In this document: positions 1 to 14,785 of the stretch, piece by piece
Position numbering within the stretch: the stretch's first letter is position 1
Layout of the letters: every line of letters begins with the position of its first letter
Assembly (NCBI GenBank): GCA_028752905.1
Contig: JAQNBH010000011.1
Coordinates: forward strand, 28,796,678-28,860,677
Length of the DNA stretch: 64,000 nucleotides
Direction: 5' to 3'
Origin: Cladorhizidae sp. MBARI D1340-BT2
Taxonomy: Eukaryota > Porifera > Demospongiae > Poecilosclerida > Cladorhizidae
Position numbers and translations under genes: made by a program
Notes under the pieces: model-generated
Told to the model about the DNA's origin: nothing
The model's input: only the letters and a program-made list of their open reading frames with translations
The model's database searches: none

Positions 1-3000
1 CAGGCAGTTGATGCAACTTAGGTATACCCAGACAGCTGATGTAACCTAAGAATACACAGGCAATGGATGTAACCGAGGTATAGCCAGGCATCTGATGCAT
101 ACTAGGTATACTCAGGCAATTGATGCAACCTAGGTATACCCAGGCAGCTTATGCAACCTAAGTATACCTAGGAAGCTGATACAACCTAGGTATACCCAGG
201 CAGTTGAGTCAACCTAGGTATACCCAGGCAGTTGATCCAACCTGGGTATACCCAGGCAGTTGATGCAACTTAGGTATACCCAGGTAGCTGATGCAACCTA
301 GGTATACCCAGGCAGTTGATGCAACCTAGATATACTCAGGCAGTTGGTGCAACCTATGGATACCCAGACAGTTGATGCAACCAAGGTTTACCCAGGCAGT
401 TGATCCAACCTGGGTATACCCAGTCAGTTGATGCAACCTAGGTATACCCATGCAGTTGATACAACCTATGTATACCAGGCAGTTGATGCAACCTAGGTAT
501 ATGCAGGTAGATAATGCAATTAGGTATACCCAAGCAGTGGATGCAACCTAGGTATACCCAGACAGCTGATGCAACATAGGTATAACCCAGGCAGTTGATG
601 CAACCTAGGTATACCCAGGCAGCTGATGTCACCTAAGTATACACAGGCAATGAATGCAACCTAGGTATAGCCAGGCAGCTGATGCAACATAGGTATACCC
701 AGGCAGTTGATGCAACCTAGGTATACCCAGGCAGCTGATGTAACCTAACAATATACAGGCAATGGATGAAACCGAGGTATAGCCAGGCATCTGATGCATA
801 CTAGGTATACTCAGGCAATTGATGCAACCTAGGTATACCCAGGCAGCTGATGCAACCTAAGTATACCTAGGAAGCTGATACAACCTAGGTATACTCAGAC
901 AGTAGATGCAACCTAGGTATACACAGGCAGCTGATACAATCAAGGTATACCCAGGCAATTGATGGAACCTAGGTATACCCAGGCAGCTGATACAACCTAG
1001 GTATACCCAGGCTGTTAATGCAACCTAGGTTTACCAAGGCATCTGATACAATCTAGGTATACCCAGGCAATTGATGCAATCTAGGTATACCCAGGCGGCT
1101 GATACAACCTAGGTGTATCCAGGCAGCTAATACAACCTAGGTATACCCAGGCAATTGATGCAACCTAGGTATACACAGGCAGCTGATACAACCTAGGTAT
1201 ACCCAGGCAATTGATGCAACCTAGGTATATTCATGCAGTTGATGCATCCTAGGTATACCCAGGCAGTTGATGCAACCTAGGTATACCCAGGCAGTTGATG
1301 CAACCTAGGATACCCAGGCAGCTGATACAATCTAGGTATACCCAGTCAATTGATGGAACCTAGGTATACCCAGGCAGCTGATACAACCTAGGTATACCCA
1401 GGCAGTTGATGCAACCTAGGTATAACAAGGTAGCTGATACAATCTAGGTATACCCAGTCTCAGCAGATGCAATCTAGGTATACCCAGGTAGCTGATTCAA
1501 CCTAGGTATACCCAGGCAATAGGTGCAACCTATGTATGCCAAGGCAGCTGATACAATTTAGGTATACCCAGGAAGTTGAAGCAACCTAGGTATACACAGG
1601 CAGCTGATACAATCTAGGTATACCCAGGCAATTGATGTAATCTAGGTATACCCATACAGCTGATACAACCCAGGCAGATGACACAACCTTGGTATACCCA
1701 GGCAATGCTAGGTATAACCAGGCAGTTGAGTCAACCTAGGTATACCCAGGCAGTTGATGCAACTTAGGTATACCCAGACAGCTGATGCAACCTAGGTATA
1801 GCCAGGCAGTTGATACAACCTAGGTATACCAGGCAGTTGATGCAACCTAGATATACTCAGGCTGCAACCTATGTTTAGCCAGTCAATTGATGCAAACTAG
1901 GTATACCCAGGTGTTTGATGCAACCAAGGTATACACAGGCAATTGATGCAACCTAGGTATACACAGGTAGATGATGCAATTAGGTATACCCAAGCAGTGG
2001 ATGTATCCTAGGTATACCCAGATATCTGATGCAACATAGGTATACCCAGGCAGTTGATATAACCTATGTTTACCCAGGCAGCTGATGTAACCTAAGTATA
2101 CACAGACAATGGATGCAACCTAGGTATAACCAGGCAGTTGATGCAACCTAAGTATACCCAGGCATTTGATGCAACCTAGGATACCCAGGCAGCTGATACA
2201 ATCTAGGTATACCCAGGCAATTGATGGAACCTAGGTATACCCAGGCAGCTGATACAACCTAGGTATACCCAGGCAGTTGATGCAACCTAGGTATTCCAAG
2301 GTAGCTGATACAACCTAGGTATACCCAGGCAGTTGATGCAACTTAGGTATACCCAGACAGCTGATGTAACCTAAGAATACACAGGCAATGGATGTAACCG
2401 AGGTATAGCCAGGCATCTGATGCATACTAGGTATACTCAGGCAATTGATGCAACCTAGGTATACCCAGGCAGCTTATGCAACCTAAGTATACCTAGGAAG
2501 CTGATACAACCTAGGTATACCCAGGCAGTTGAGTCAACCTAGGTATACCCAGGCAGTTGATCCAACCTGGGTATACCCAGGCAGTTGATGCAACTTAGGT
2601 ATACCCAGGTAGCTGATGCAACCTAGGTATACCCAGGCAGTTGATGCAACCTAGATATACTCAGGCAGTTGGTGCAACCTATGGATACCCAGACAGTTGA
2701 TGCAACCAAGGTTTACCCAGGCAGTTGATCCAACCTGGGTATACCCAGTCAGTTGATGCAACCTAGGTATACCCATGCAGTTGATACAACCTATGTATAC
2801 CAGGCAGTTGATGCAACCTAGGTATATGCAGGTAGATAATGCAATTAGGTATACCCAAGCAGTGGATGCAACCTAGGTATACCCAGACAGCTGATGCAAC
2901 ATAGGTATAACCCAGGCAGTTGATGCAACCTAGGTATACCCAGGCAGCTGATGTCACCTAAGTATACACAGGCAATGAATGCAACCTAGGTATAGCCAGG

Positions 3001-3085
3001 CAGCTGATGCAACATAGGTATACCCAGGCAGTTGATGCAACCTAGGTATACCCAGGCAGCTGATGTAACCTAACAATATACAGGC
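1..3085. repeat. Array A higher-order duplication, offset 2325 bp
   Basis: The first roughly 760 bases reappear from 2326 to about 3085 with almost no change, including rare variants such as a short GTATACC-AGGCAG unit and a GATAATGCAATTAGG unit. The two copies part near 760/3085, where one reads GGATGAAACC and the other CGATGCAACC. The opening of the block occurs a third time near 14227-14510, just before the hAT insertion. This is a duplicated block within array A, read by eye; exact ends would need a dot plot. Confidence 0.8.
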
Positions 3086-4823
3086 AATCGATGCAACCTG
3101 GGTATAGCTAGGCAGCTGATGTATACTAGGTATACTCAGGCAATTGATGCAACCTAGGTATAACCTGGCAGCTGATGCAACCTAAGTATACCCAGGAAGC
3201 TGATAAAACCTATGTATATTCAGACAGTTGATGCAACCTAGGTATAACCAAGCAGTCAATGCAATCTAGGTATATCTAGGCAGTTGATGCAACATAGGTA
3301 TACCCAGGCAGTTGATGCAACCTAGGTATACCCACCCAGGCAGCTGATTTAACCTAAGAATAGACAGGCAATGGATGCAACCGAGGTATAGCCAGGCATC
3401 TGATACATACTAGGTATACTCAGGCTATTGATGCAACCTAGGTATACCCAGGCAGCTGATGCAACCTAAGTATACTTAGGAAGCTGATACAACCTAGGTA
3501 TACTCAGTCAGATGATGCAACCTAGGTATACCCAGGAAGCTGATACAATCAAGGTATACTCAGGCAATTGATGAAACCTAGGTATATCCAGGAAGCTGAT
3601 ACAACCTAGGTATACCCTGGCAGTTAATGCAACCTAGGTATACCAAGGCATCTGATACAATCTAGGTATACCCAGGCAGTTGAATCAACCTAGGTATACA
3701 CAGGCAGTTGAAGCAACCTAGGTATACCCAGGCAGTTGATGCAACCTACGTATACCCAGGCAGCTGATGCAACCTAGGTATACCCATGCAGTTGATGCAA
3801 CCTAGGTATACCCAGGCAGCTGATACAATCTAGGTATACCCAGGCAGTTGATGCAACCTAGGTATACCCAGGTAGCTGATTCAACCTAGGTATACCCAGG
3901 CAGTTGATGCAACCTAGGTATACCAACCCAGGCAGCTGATGTAACCTATGAATACACAGGCAATGGATGCAACCGAGGTATAGCCAGGCATCTGATACAT
4001 ACTAGGTATACTCAGGCAATTGATGCAACCTAGGTAAACCCAGGCAGCTGATGCAACCTAAGTATACCTAGGAAGCTGATACAACCTAGGTATACTCAGA
4101 CAGATGATGCAACCTAGGTATACCCAGGAAGCTGATACAATCAAGGTATACCCAGGCAATTGATGAAACCTAGGTATATCCATGAAGCTGATACAACCTA
4201 GGTATACCCAGGCAGTTAATGCAATCTATGTATGCCCAGGCAGTTGATGCAAACTAGGTATAGCCAGGCAGTTGATGCAACCTAGGTATACCCAGGCAGT
4301 TGATGCAAACTATGTATAGCCAGGCACTTGATGCAACCTAAGTATAGCCAGGCAGTGATGCAACCTAGGTACACCCAGGCAGTTGATGCGACCTAGGATA
4401 CCCAGGCAGTTGAATCAACCTAGGTATACACAGGCAGTTGAAGCAACCTAGGTATACCCAGGCAGTTGATGCAACCTACGTATACCCAGGCAGCTGATGC
4501 AAACTACGTATACCCATGCAGTTGATGCAACCTAGGTATAACCAGGCAGCTGATACAATCTAGGTATACCCAGGCAGTTGATGCAACCTAGGTATACCCA
4601 GGTAGCTGATTCATCAACCTAGGTATACCCAAGCAGTTGATGCAACCTATGTATGCCCAGGCAGCTGATACAACCTAGGTATACCCAGGCAGTTGATGTA
4701 ACCTAGGTATACACAGTCAGCTGATACATTCTAGGTATACCCAGGCAATTGATGCAACCTAGGTATACCCAGGCAGTTGATTCAACCTAGGTATACCCAG
4801 GTAGCTGATGCAACCTAGGTATA

Positions 4824-7800
4824 CCCAGGCAGTTGATGCAACCTAGATATACTCAGGCAGTTGGTGCAACCTATGGATACCCAGACAGTTGATGCAACCA
4901 AGGTTTACCCAGGCAGTTGATCCAACCTGGGTATACCCAGTCAGTTGATGCAACCTAGGTATACCCATGCAGTTGATACAACCTATGTATACCAGGCAGT
5001 TGATGCAACCTAGGTATATGCAGGTAGATGATGCAATTAGGTATACCCAAGCAGTGGATGCAACCTAGGTATACCCAGACAGCTGATGCAACATAGGTAT
5101 AACCGAGGCAGTTTATGCAACCTAGGTATACCCAGGCAGCTGATGTCACCTAAGTATACACAGGCAATGAATACAACCTAGGTATAGCCAAGCAGCTGAT
5201 GCAACATAGGTATACCCAGACAGTTGATGCAACCAAGGTTTACCCAGGCAGTTGATCCAACCTGGGTATACCCAGTCAGTTGATGCAACCTAGGTCTACC
5301 CATGCAGTTGATACAACCTATGTATACCAGGCAGTTGATGCAACCTAGGTATATGCAGATAGATGATGCAATTAGGTATACCCAAGCAGTGGATGCAACC
5401 TAGGTATACCCAGACAGCTGATGCAACATAGGTATAACCCAGGCAGTTGATGCAACCTAGGTATACCCAGGCAGCTGATGTCACCTAAGTATACACAGGC
5501 AATGAATGCAACCTAGGTATAGCCAAGCAGCTGATGCAACATAGGTATACCCAGGCAGTTGATGCAACCTAGGTATACCCAGGCAGCTGATGTAACCTAA
5601 CAATAGACAGGCAATCGATGCAACCTAGGTATAGCCAGGCAGCTGATGCATACTAGGTATACTCAGGCAATTGATGCAACCTAGGTATAACCTGGCAGCT
5701 GATGCAAGCTTAGTATACCCAGGAAGCTGATACAACCTAGGTATATTCAGACAGTTGATGCAACCTAGGTATACCCAAGCAGTCGATGCAATCTAGGTAT
5801 ATCTAGGCAGTTGATGCAAAATAGGTATACCCAGGCAGTTGATGCAACCTAGGTATACCCACCCAGGCAGCTGATGTAACCTAAGAATACACAGGCAATG
5901 GATGCAACCGAGGTATAGCCAGGCATCTGATACATACTAGGTATACTCAGGCAATTGATGCAACCTAGGTATACCCAGGCAGCTGATGCAACCTAAGTAT
6001 ACCTAGGAAGCTGATACAACCTAGGTATACTCAGACAGATGATGCAACCTAGGTATACCCAGGCAGCTGATACAATCAAGGTATACCCAGGCAATTGATG
6101 AAACCTAGGTATATCCAGGAAGCTGATACAACCCAGGTATACCCAGGCAGTTAATGCAACCTAGGTATACCAAGGCATCTGATACAATCTAGGTATACCC
6201 AGGCAGTTGAATCAACCTAGGTATACACAGGCAGTTGAAGCAACCTAGGTATACCCAGGCAGTTGATGCAACCTACGTATACCCAGGCAGCTGATGCAAC
6301 CTAGGTATACCCATGCAGTTGATGCAACCTAGGTATGCCCAGGCAGCTGATACAATCTAGGTATACCCAGGCAGTTGATGCAACCTAGGTATACCCAGGT
6401 AGCTGATTCAACCTAGGTATACCCAGGCAGTTGATGCAACCTATGTATGCCCAGGCAGCTGATACAATCTAGGTATACCAAGGCAGTTGATGCAACCTAG
6501 GTATACACAGGCAGCTGATACAATCTAGGTATACCCAAGAAATTGATGCAATCTAGGTATACCCAGGCAGCTGATACAACTTAGGTATACCCAGGCAGAT
6601 GATACAACCCATGCAATCCTAGGTTTACCCAGGCAGTTGATTCAACCTAGGTATACCCAGGCAGCTGATGCAACCTAGGTATACCCAGGCAGTTGATGCA
6701 ACACCAGTCAATTGATGCAAACTAGGTATACCCAAGCGTTTGATGCAACCAAGGTATACACAGGCAATTGATGCAACCTAGGTATATCCAGGTAGATGAT
6801 GCAATTAGGTATACCCAAGCAGTGGATGCAACCTAGGTATACCCAGACAGCTGATGCAACATAGGTATACCCAGGCAGTTGATGCAACCTAGGTATACCC
6901 AGGCAGCTGATGTAACCTAAGTATACACAGGCAATGGATGCAACCTAGGTATAGCCAGGCTATTAATAGAAACTAGGTATACCCAGGCAGTTGATGCAAC
7001 CTAGTTATAGCCAGGCAGATGATGCAACATAGGTATACCCAGGCAGTTGATGCAACCTAGGTATACCCAGGCAGCTGATGTAACCTAAGAATACACAGGC
7101 AATGGATGAAACCGAGGTATAGCCAGGCATCTGATGCATACTAGGTATACTCAGGCAATTGATGCAACCTAGGTATACCCAGGCAGCTGATGCAACCTAA
7201 GTATACCTAGGAAGCTGATACAACCTAGGTATACTCAGACAGTTGATGCAACCTAGGTATACCCAGGCAGCTGATACAATCAAGGTATACCCAGGCAATT
7301 GATGGAACCTAGGTATACCCAGGCAGCTGATACAACCTAGGTATACCCAGGCAGTTAATGCAACCTAGGTATACCAAGGCATCTGATAAAATCTAGTTAT
7401 ACCCAGGCAATTGATGCAATCTAGATATACCCAGGCGGCTGATACAACCTAGGTATACCCAGGCAGCTGATACAACCTAGGTATACCCAGGCAATTGATG
7501 CAACCTAGGTATACACAGGCAGCTGATACAACCTAGGTATACCCAGGCAATTGATGCAACATAGGTATATTCATGCAGTTGATGCAACCTAGGTATACCC
7601 AGGCAGTTGATGCAACCTAGGTATACCCAGGCAGTTGATGCAACCTAGGATATCCAGGCAGCTGATACAATCTAGGTATACCCAGGCAATTGATGGAACC
7701 TAGGTATACCCAGGCAGCTGATACAACCTAGGTGTACCCAGGCAGTTGATGCAACCTAGGTATAACAAGGTAGCTGATACAATCTAGGTATACCCAGTCT

Positions 7801-10800
7801 CAGCAGATGCAATCTAGGTATACCCAGGTAGCTTATTCAACCTAGGTATACCCAGGCAATAGGTGCAACCTATGTATGCCCAGGCAGCTGATACAATTTA
7901 GGTATACCCAGGAAGTTGATGCAACCTAGGTATACACAGGCAGCTGATACAATCTAGGTATACCCAGGCAATTGATGAAATCTAGGTATACCCATACAGC
8001 TGATACAACCCAGGCAGATGACACAACCTAGGTATACCCAGGCAATCCTAGGTATAACCAGGCAGTTGAGTCGACCTAGGTATACCCAGGCAGTTGATCC
8101 AACCTGGGTATACACAGGCAGTTGATGCAACTTAGGTATACCCAGACAGCTGATGCAACCTAGGTATAGCCAGGCAGTTGATACAACCTAGGTATACCCA
8201 GACAGTTGTGGCAAACAAGGTTTACCCAGGCGGTTGATCCAACCTAGGTATACCCAGGCAGCTGATGCAACCTAGGTATAGACAGGCAGTTGAACAACAT
8301 AGGTATACCCAAGCGTTTGATGCAACCAAGGTATACACAGGCAATTGATGCAACCTAGGTATACCCAGGTAGATGATGCAATTAGGTATACCCAAGCAGT
8401 GGATGCAACCCAGGTATACCCTGACAGCTGATGCAACATAGGTATACCCAGGCAGTTGATGCAACCTAGGTATACCCAGGCAGCTGATCTAACCTAAGTA
8501 TACACAGCCAATGGATGCAACCTAGGTATAGCCAGGCTATTAATAGAACCTAGGTATACCCAGGCAGTTGATGCAACCTAGATATACTCAGGCAGTTGGT
8601 GCAACCTATGGATACCCAGACAGTTGATGCAACCAAGGTTTACCCAGGCAGTTGATCCAACCTGGGTATACCCAGTCAGTTGATGCAACCTAGGTATACC
8701 CATGCAGTTGATACAACCTATGTATACCAGGCAGTTGATGCAACCTAGGTATATGCAGGTAGATGATGCAATTAGGTATACCCAAGCAGTGGATGCAACC
8801 TAGGTATACCCAGACAGCTGATGCAACATAGGTATAACCGAGGCAGTTTATGCAACCTAGGTATACCCAGGCAGCTGATGTCACCTAAGTATACACAGGC
8901 AATGAATACAACCTAGGTATAGCCAAGCAGCTGATGCAACATAGGTATACCCAGACAGTTGATGCAACCAAGGTTTACCCAGGCAGTTGATCCAACCTGG
9001 GTATACCCAGTCAGTTGATGCAACCTAGGTCTACCCATGCAGTTGATACAACCTATGTATACCAGGCAGTTGATGCAACCTAGGTATATGCAGATAGATG
9101 ATGCAATTAGGTATACCCAAGCAGTGGATGCAACCTAGGTATACCCAGACAGCTGATGCAACATAGGTATAACCCAGGCAGTTGATGCAACCTAGGTATA
9201 CCCAGGCAGCTGATGTCACCTAAGTATACACAGGCAATGAATGCAACCTAGGTATAGCCAAGCAGCTGATGCAACATAGGTATACCCAGGCAGTTGATGC
9301 AACCTAGGTATACCCAGGCAGCTGATGTAACCTAACAATAGACAGGCAATCGATGCAACCTAGGTATAGCCAGGCAGCTGATGCATACTAGGTATACTCA
9401 GGCAATTGATGCAACCTAGGTATAACCTGGCAGCTGATGCAAGCTTAGTATACCCAGGAAGCTGATACAACCAAGGTATATTCAGACAGTTGATGCAACC
9501 TAGGTATACCCAAGCAGTCGATGCAATCTAGGTATATCTAGGCAGTTGATGCAAAATAGGTATACCCAGGCAGTTGATGCAACCTAGGTATACCCACCCA
9601 GGCAGCTGATGTAACCTAAGAATACACAGGCAATGGATGCAACCGAGGTATAGCCAGGCATCTGATACATACTAGGTATACTCAGGCAATTGATGCAACC
9701 TAGGTATACCCAGGCAGCTGATGCAACCTAAGTATACCTAGGAAGCTGATACAACCTAGGTATACTCAGACAGATGATGCAACCTAGGTATACCCAGGCA
9801 GCTGATACAATCAAGGTATACCCAGGCAATTGATGAAACCTAGGTATATCCAGGAAGCTGATACAACCTAGGTATACCCAGGCAGTTAATGCAACCTAGG
9901 TATACCAAGGCATCTGATACAATCTAGGTATACCCAGGCAGTTGAATCAACCTAGGTATACCCAGGCAGTTGATGCAACCTACGTATACCCAGGCAGCTG
10001 ATGCAACCTAGGTATACCCATGCAGTTGATGCAACCTAGGTATGCCCAGGCAGCTGATACAATCTAGGTATACCCAGGCAGTTGATGCAACCTAGGTATA
10101 CCCAGGTAGCTGATTCAACCTAGGTATACCCAGGCAGTTGATGCAACCTATGTATGCCCAGGCAGCTGATACAATCTAGGTATACCAAGGCAGTTGATGC
10201 AACCTAGGTATACACAGGCAGCTGATACAATCTAGGTATACCCAAGAAATTGATGCAATCTAGGTATACCCAGGCAGCTGATACAACTTAGGTATACCCA
10301 GGCAGATGATACAACCCATGCAATCCTAGGTTTACCCAGGCAGTTGATTCAACCTAGGTATACCCAGGCAGCTGATGCAACCTAGGTATACCCAGGCAGT
10401 TGATGCAACCTACGTATACCAGGCAGATGATGCAACCTAAATATACTCAGGCAGTTGATGCAACACCAGTCAATTGATGCAAACTAGGTATACCCAAGCG
10501 TTTGATGCAACCAAGGTATACACAGGCAATTGATGCAACCTAGGTATATCCAGGTAGATGATGCAATTAGGTATACCCAAGCAGTGGATGCAACCTAGGT
10601 ATACCCAGACAGCTGATGCAACATAGGTATACCCAGGCAGTTGATGCAACCTAGGTATACCCAGGCAGCTGATGTAACCTAAGTATACACAGGCAATGGA
10701 TGCAACCTAGGTATAGCCAGGCTATTAATAGAAACTAGGTATACCCAGGCAGTTGATGCAACCTAGTTATAGCCAGGCAGATGATGCAACATAGGTATAC

Positions 10801-12430
10801 CCAGGCAGTTGATGCAACCTAGGTATATCCAGGTAGATGATGCAATTAGGTATACCCAAGCAGTGGATGCAACCTAGGTATACCCAGACAGCTGATGCAA
10901 CATAGGTATACCCAGGCAGTTGATGCAACCTAGGTATACCCAGGCAGCTGATGTAACCTAAGAATACACAGGCAATGGATGAAACCGAGGTATAGCCAGG
11001 CATCTGATGCATACTAGGTATACTCAGGCAATTGATGCAACCTAGGTATACCCAGGCAGCTGATGCAACCTAAGTATACCTAGGAAGCTGATACAACCTA
11101 GGTATACTCAGACAGTTGATGCAACCTAGGTATACCCAGGCAGCTGATACAATCAAGGTATACCCAGGCAATTGATGGAACCTAGGTATACCCAGGCAGC
11201 TGATACAACCTAGGTATACCCAGGCAGTTAATGCAACCTAGGTATACCAAGGCATCTGATAAAATCTAGTTATACCCAGGCAATTGATGCAATCTAGATA
11301 TACCCAGGCGGCTGATACAACCTAGGTATACCCAGGCAGCTGATACAACCTAGGTATACCCAGGCAATTGATGCAACCTAGGTATACACAGGCAGCTGAT
11401 ACAACCTAGGTATACCCAGGCAATTGATGCAACATAGGTATATTCATGCAGTTGATGCAACCTAGGTATACCCAGGCAGTTGATGCAACCTAGGTATACC
11501 CAGGCAGTTGATGCAACCTAGGATATCCAGGCAGCTGATACAATCTAGGTATACCCAGGCAATTGATGGAACCTAGGTATACCCAGGCAGCTGATACAAC
11601 CTAGGTGTACCCAGGCAGTTGATGCAACCTAGGTATAACAAGGTAGCTGATACAATCTAGGTATACCCAGTCTCAGCAGATGCAATCTAGGTATACCCAG
11701 GTAGCTTATTCAACCTAGGTATACCCAGGCAATAGGTGCAACCTATGTATGCCCAGGCAGCTGATACAATTTAGGTATACCGAGGAAGTTGATGCAACCT
11801 AGGTATACACAGGCAGCTGATACAATCTAGGTATACCCAGGCAATTGATGAAATCTAGGTATACCCATACAGCTGATACAACCCAGGCAGATGACACAAC
11901 CTAGGTATACCCAGGCAATCCTAGGTATAACCAGGCAGTTGAGTCGACCTAGGTATACCCAGGCAGTTGATCCAACCTGGGTATACACAGGCAGTTGATG
12001 CAACTTAGGTATACCCAGAGAGCTGATGCAACCTAGGTATAGCCAGGCAGTTGATACAACCTAGGTATACCCAGACAGTTGTGGCAAACAAGGTTTACCC
12101 AGGCGGTTGATCCAACCTAGGTATACCCAGGCAGCTGATGCAACCTAGGTATAGACAGGCAGTTGAACAACATAGGTATACCCAAGCGTTTGATGCAACC
12201 AAGGTATACACAGGCAATTGATGCAACCTAGGTATACCCAGGTAGATGATGCAATTAGGTATACCCAAGCAGTGGATGCAACCCAGGTATACCCTGACAG
12301 CTGATGCAACATAGGTATACCCAGGCAGTTGATGCAACCTAGGTATACCCAGGCAGCTGATCTAACCTAAGTATACACAGCCAATGGATGCAACCTAGGT
12401 ATAGCCAGGCTATTAATAGAACCTAGGTAT
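4824..12430. repeat. Array A tandem higher-order repeat, two copies of about 3.7-3.9 kb
   Basis: A block starting near 4824 is repeated in tandem from about 8559. Diagnostic variants are offset by 3735 bp in the left part (for example the rare GGTCTACCCATGC unit) and by 3873 bp in the right part (for example the GGTTTACCCAGGCGG unit). Small insertions and deletions of whole or partial 28-bp units explain the drift. Both copies end near an AATAGAACC variant at about 8541 and 12414. It indicates unequal exchange involving many units at once. Confidence 0.82.
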
Positions 12431-14511
12431 ACCCAGGCAGTTGATGCAACCTAGGTATAGCCAGGCAGATGATGCAACATAGGTATACCCAGGCAGTTGA
12501 TGCAACCTAGGTATACCCAGGCAGCTGATGTAACCTAAGAATACACAGGCAATGGTTGAAACCGAGGTATAGCCCGGCATCTGATGCATACTAGGTATAC
12601 TCAGGCAATTGATGCAACCTAGGTATACCCAGGCAGCTGATACAACCTAAGTATACCTAGGAAGCTGATACAACCTAGGTATACTCAGACAGTTGACGCA
12701 ACCTAGGTATACCCAGGCACCTGATACAATCAAGGTATACCCAGGCAATTGATGGAACCTAGGTATACCCAGGCAGCTGATACAACCTAGGTATACCCAG
12801 GCAGTTAATGCAACCTAGGTTTACCAAGGCATCTGATACAATCTAGGTATACCCAGGCAATTGATGCAATCTAGGTATACCCAGGCGGCTGATACAACCT
12901 AGGTATATCCAGGCAGCTGATACAACCTAGGTATACCCAGGCAATTGATGCAACCAAGGTATACACAGGCAGCTGATACAACCTAGGTATACCCAGGCAA
13001 TTGATGCAACCTAGGTATATTCATGCAGTTGATGCAACCTAGGTATACCCAGGCAGTTGATGCAACCTAGGTATACCCAGGCAGTTGATGCAACCTAGGA
13101 TACCCAGGCAGCTGATACAATCTAGGTATACCCAGGCAATTGATGGAACCTAGGTATATCCAGGCAGCTGATACAACCTAGGTATACCCAGGCAGTTGAT
13201 GCAACCTAGGTATAACAAGGTAGCTGATACAATCTAGGTATACCCAGTCTCAGCAGATGCAATCTAGGTATACCCAGGTAGCTGATTCAACTTAGGTATA
13301 CCCAGGCAATAGGTGCAACCTATGTATGCCCAGGCAGCTGATACAATCTAGGTATACCCAGGAAGTTGATGCAACCTAGGTATACACAGGCAGCTGATAC
13401 AATCTAGATATACCCAGGCAATTGATGCAATCTAGGTATACCCATACAGCTGATACAACCCAGGCAGATGACACAACCTAGGTATACCCAGGCAATCCTA
13501 GGTATAACCAGGCAGTTGAGTCAACCTAGGTATACCCAGGCAGTTGATCCAACCTGGGTATACCCAGGCAGTTGATGCAACTTAGGTATACCCAGACAGC
13601 TGATGCAACCTAGGTATAGCCAGGCAGTTGATACAACCTAGGTATACCAGGCAGTTGATGCAACCTAGATATACTCAGGCTGCAACCTATGTTTAGCCAG
13701 TCAATTGATGCAAACTAGGTATACCCAGGCGTTTGATGCAACCAAGGTATACACAGGCAATTGATGCAACCTAGGTATACCCAGGTAGATGATGCAATTA
13801 GGTATACCCAAGCAGTGGATGCATCCTAGGTATACCCAGACATCTGATGCAACATAGGTATACCCAGGCAGTTGATATAACCTAGGTATACCCAGGCAGC
13901 TGATGTAACCTAAGTATACACAGGCAATGGATGCAACCTAGGTATAACCAGGCAGTTGATGCAACCTAGGTATACCCAGGCATTTGATGCAACCTAGGAT
14001 ACCCAGGCAGCTGATACAATCTAGGTATACCCAGGCAATTGATGGAACCTAGGTATACCCAGGCAGCTGATACAACCTAGGTATACCCAGGCAGTTGATG
14101 CAACCTAGGTATTCCAAGGTAGCTGATACAATCTAGGTATACCCAGGAAGCTGATACAATCAAGGTATACACAGGCAATTGATTGAACCTAGGTATACCC
14201 ATGCCGCTGATACAACCTAGGTATACCCAGGCAGTTGATGCAACTTAGGTATACCCAGACAGCTGATGTAACCTAAGAATACACAGGCAATGGATGTAAC
14301 CGAGGTATAGCCAGGCATCTGATGCATACTAGGTATACTCAGGCAATTGATGCAACCTAGGTATACCCAGGCAGCTGATGCAACCTAAGTATACCTAGGA
14401 AGCTGATACAACCTAGGTATACCCAGGCAGTTGAGTCAACCTAGGTATACCCAGGCAGTTGATCCAACCTGGGTATACCCAGGCAGTTGATGCAACTTAG
14501 GTATACCCAGA

Positions 14512-14516
14512 CGGCT
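14512..14516. repeat. hAT target-site duplication, left copy (CGGCT)
   Basis: CGGCT here and CAGCT at 23554-23558 flank the element. Uninterrupted array copies read CCCAGACAGCTGATGC, so joining the two flanks over one CAGCT restores the target. The left copy would carry one A-to-G change. Confidence 0.7.
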
Positions 14517-14531
14517 CAGGGGGGTAATTTC
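14517..14531 (+). repeat. hAT left terminal inverted repeat
   Basis: CAGGGGGGTAATTTC. It is the exact reverse complement of 23539-23553. A CAGGG start is typical of hAT termini. Confidence 0.9.
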
Positions 14532-14785
14532 CATATGAAAGTTGGGGGGGCCAAAAGCAGTATTAAAGCTGCTTACTCTATGGGGGTCTCTAGGGGAGTC
14601 TCTAGATACTCATCCAGGATATTTTGAAAAATAGGAGTACCTAATTAGAACTATAGACTTTGCGAAATTAGTGTTGAAAATATTTTAAATTTAGTAATCA
14701 CCCGAACACATAAATATAACCAGATGACAAACAGTATACTAGCACTAACATCTAAGAGAGAGATAGAGACTATCATTCACATCTA

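Larger units (their letters stand above)
1..14516. repeat. Satellite array A, segment 1 (28-bp tandem repeat)
   Basis: A continuous, degenerate tandem repeat fills this stretch. The unit is 28 bp and can be written CCTAGGTATACCCAGG followed by CAGTTGATGCAA. Units often alternate between CAGTTG and CAGCTG and between GATGCAA and GATACAA. Variants (CAATTG, GGATG, AAGTATACAC, short units lacking part of the core) recur in fixed order over long distances, so the array has higher-order structure. Small open frames of 60-81 codons on the minus strand all translate the same degenerate repeat and are not genes. No other gene or RNA was seen here. The array is interrupted at its right end by a hAT element and resumes at 23554 and 35256. 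Confidence 0.97.

Noticed and set aside
438..12337. Repeated small minus-strand open frames of 62-81 codons in array A (for example 438-632, 2763-2957, 4955-5149, 8222-8464)
   Set aside because: They are translations of the 28-bp satellite (LHQLPGYT-type repeats), identical between duplicated blocks, with no start context or unique sequence.
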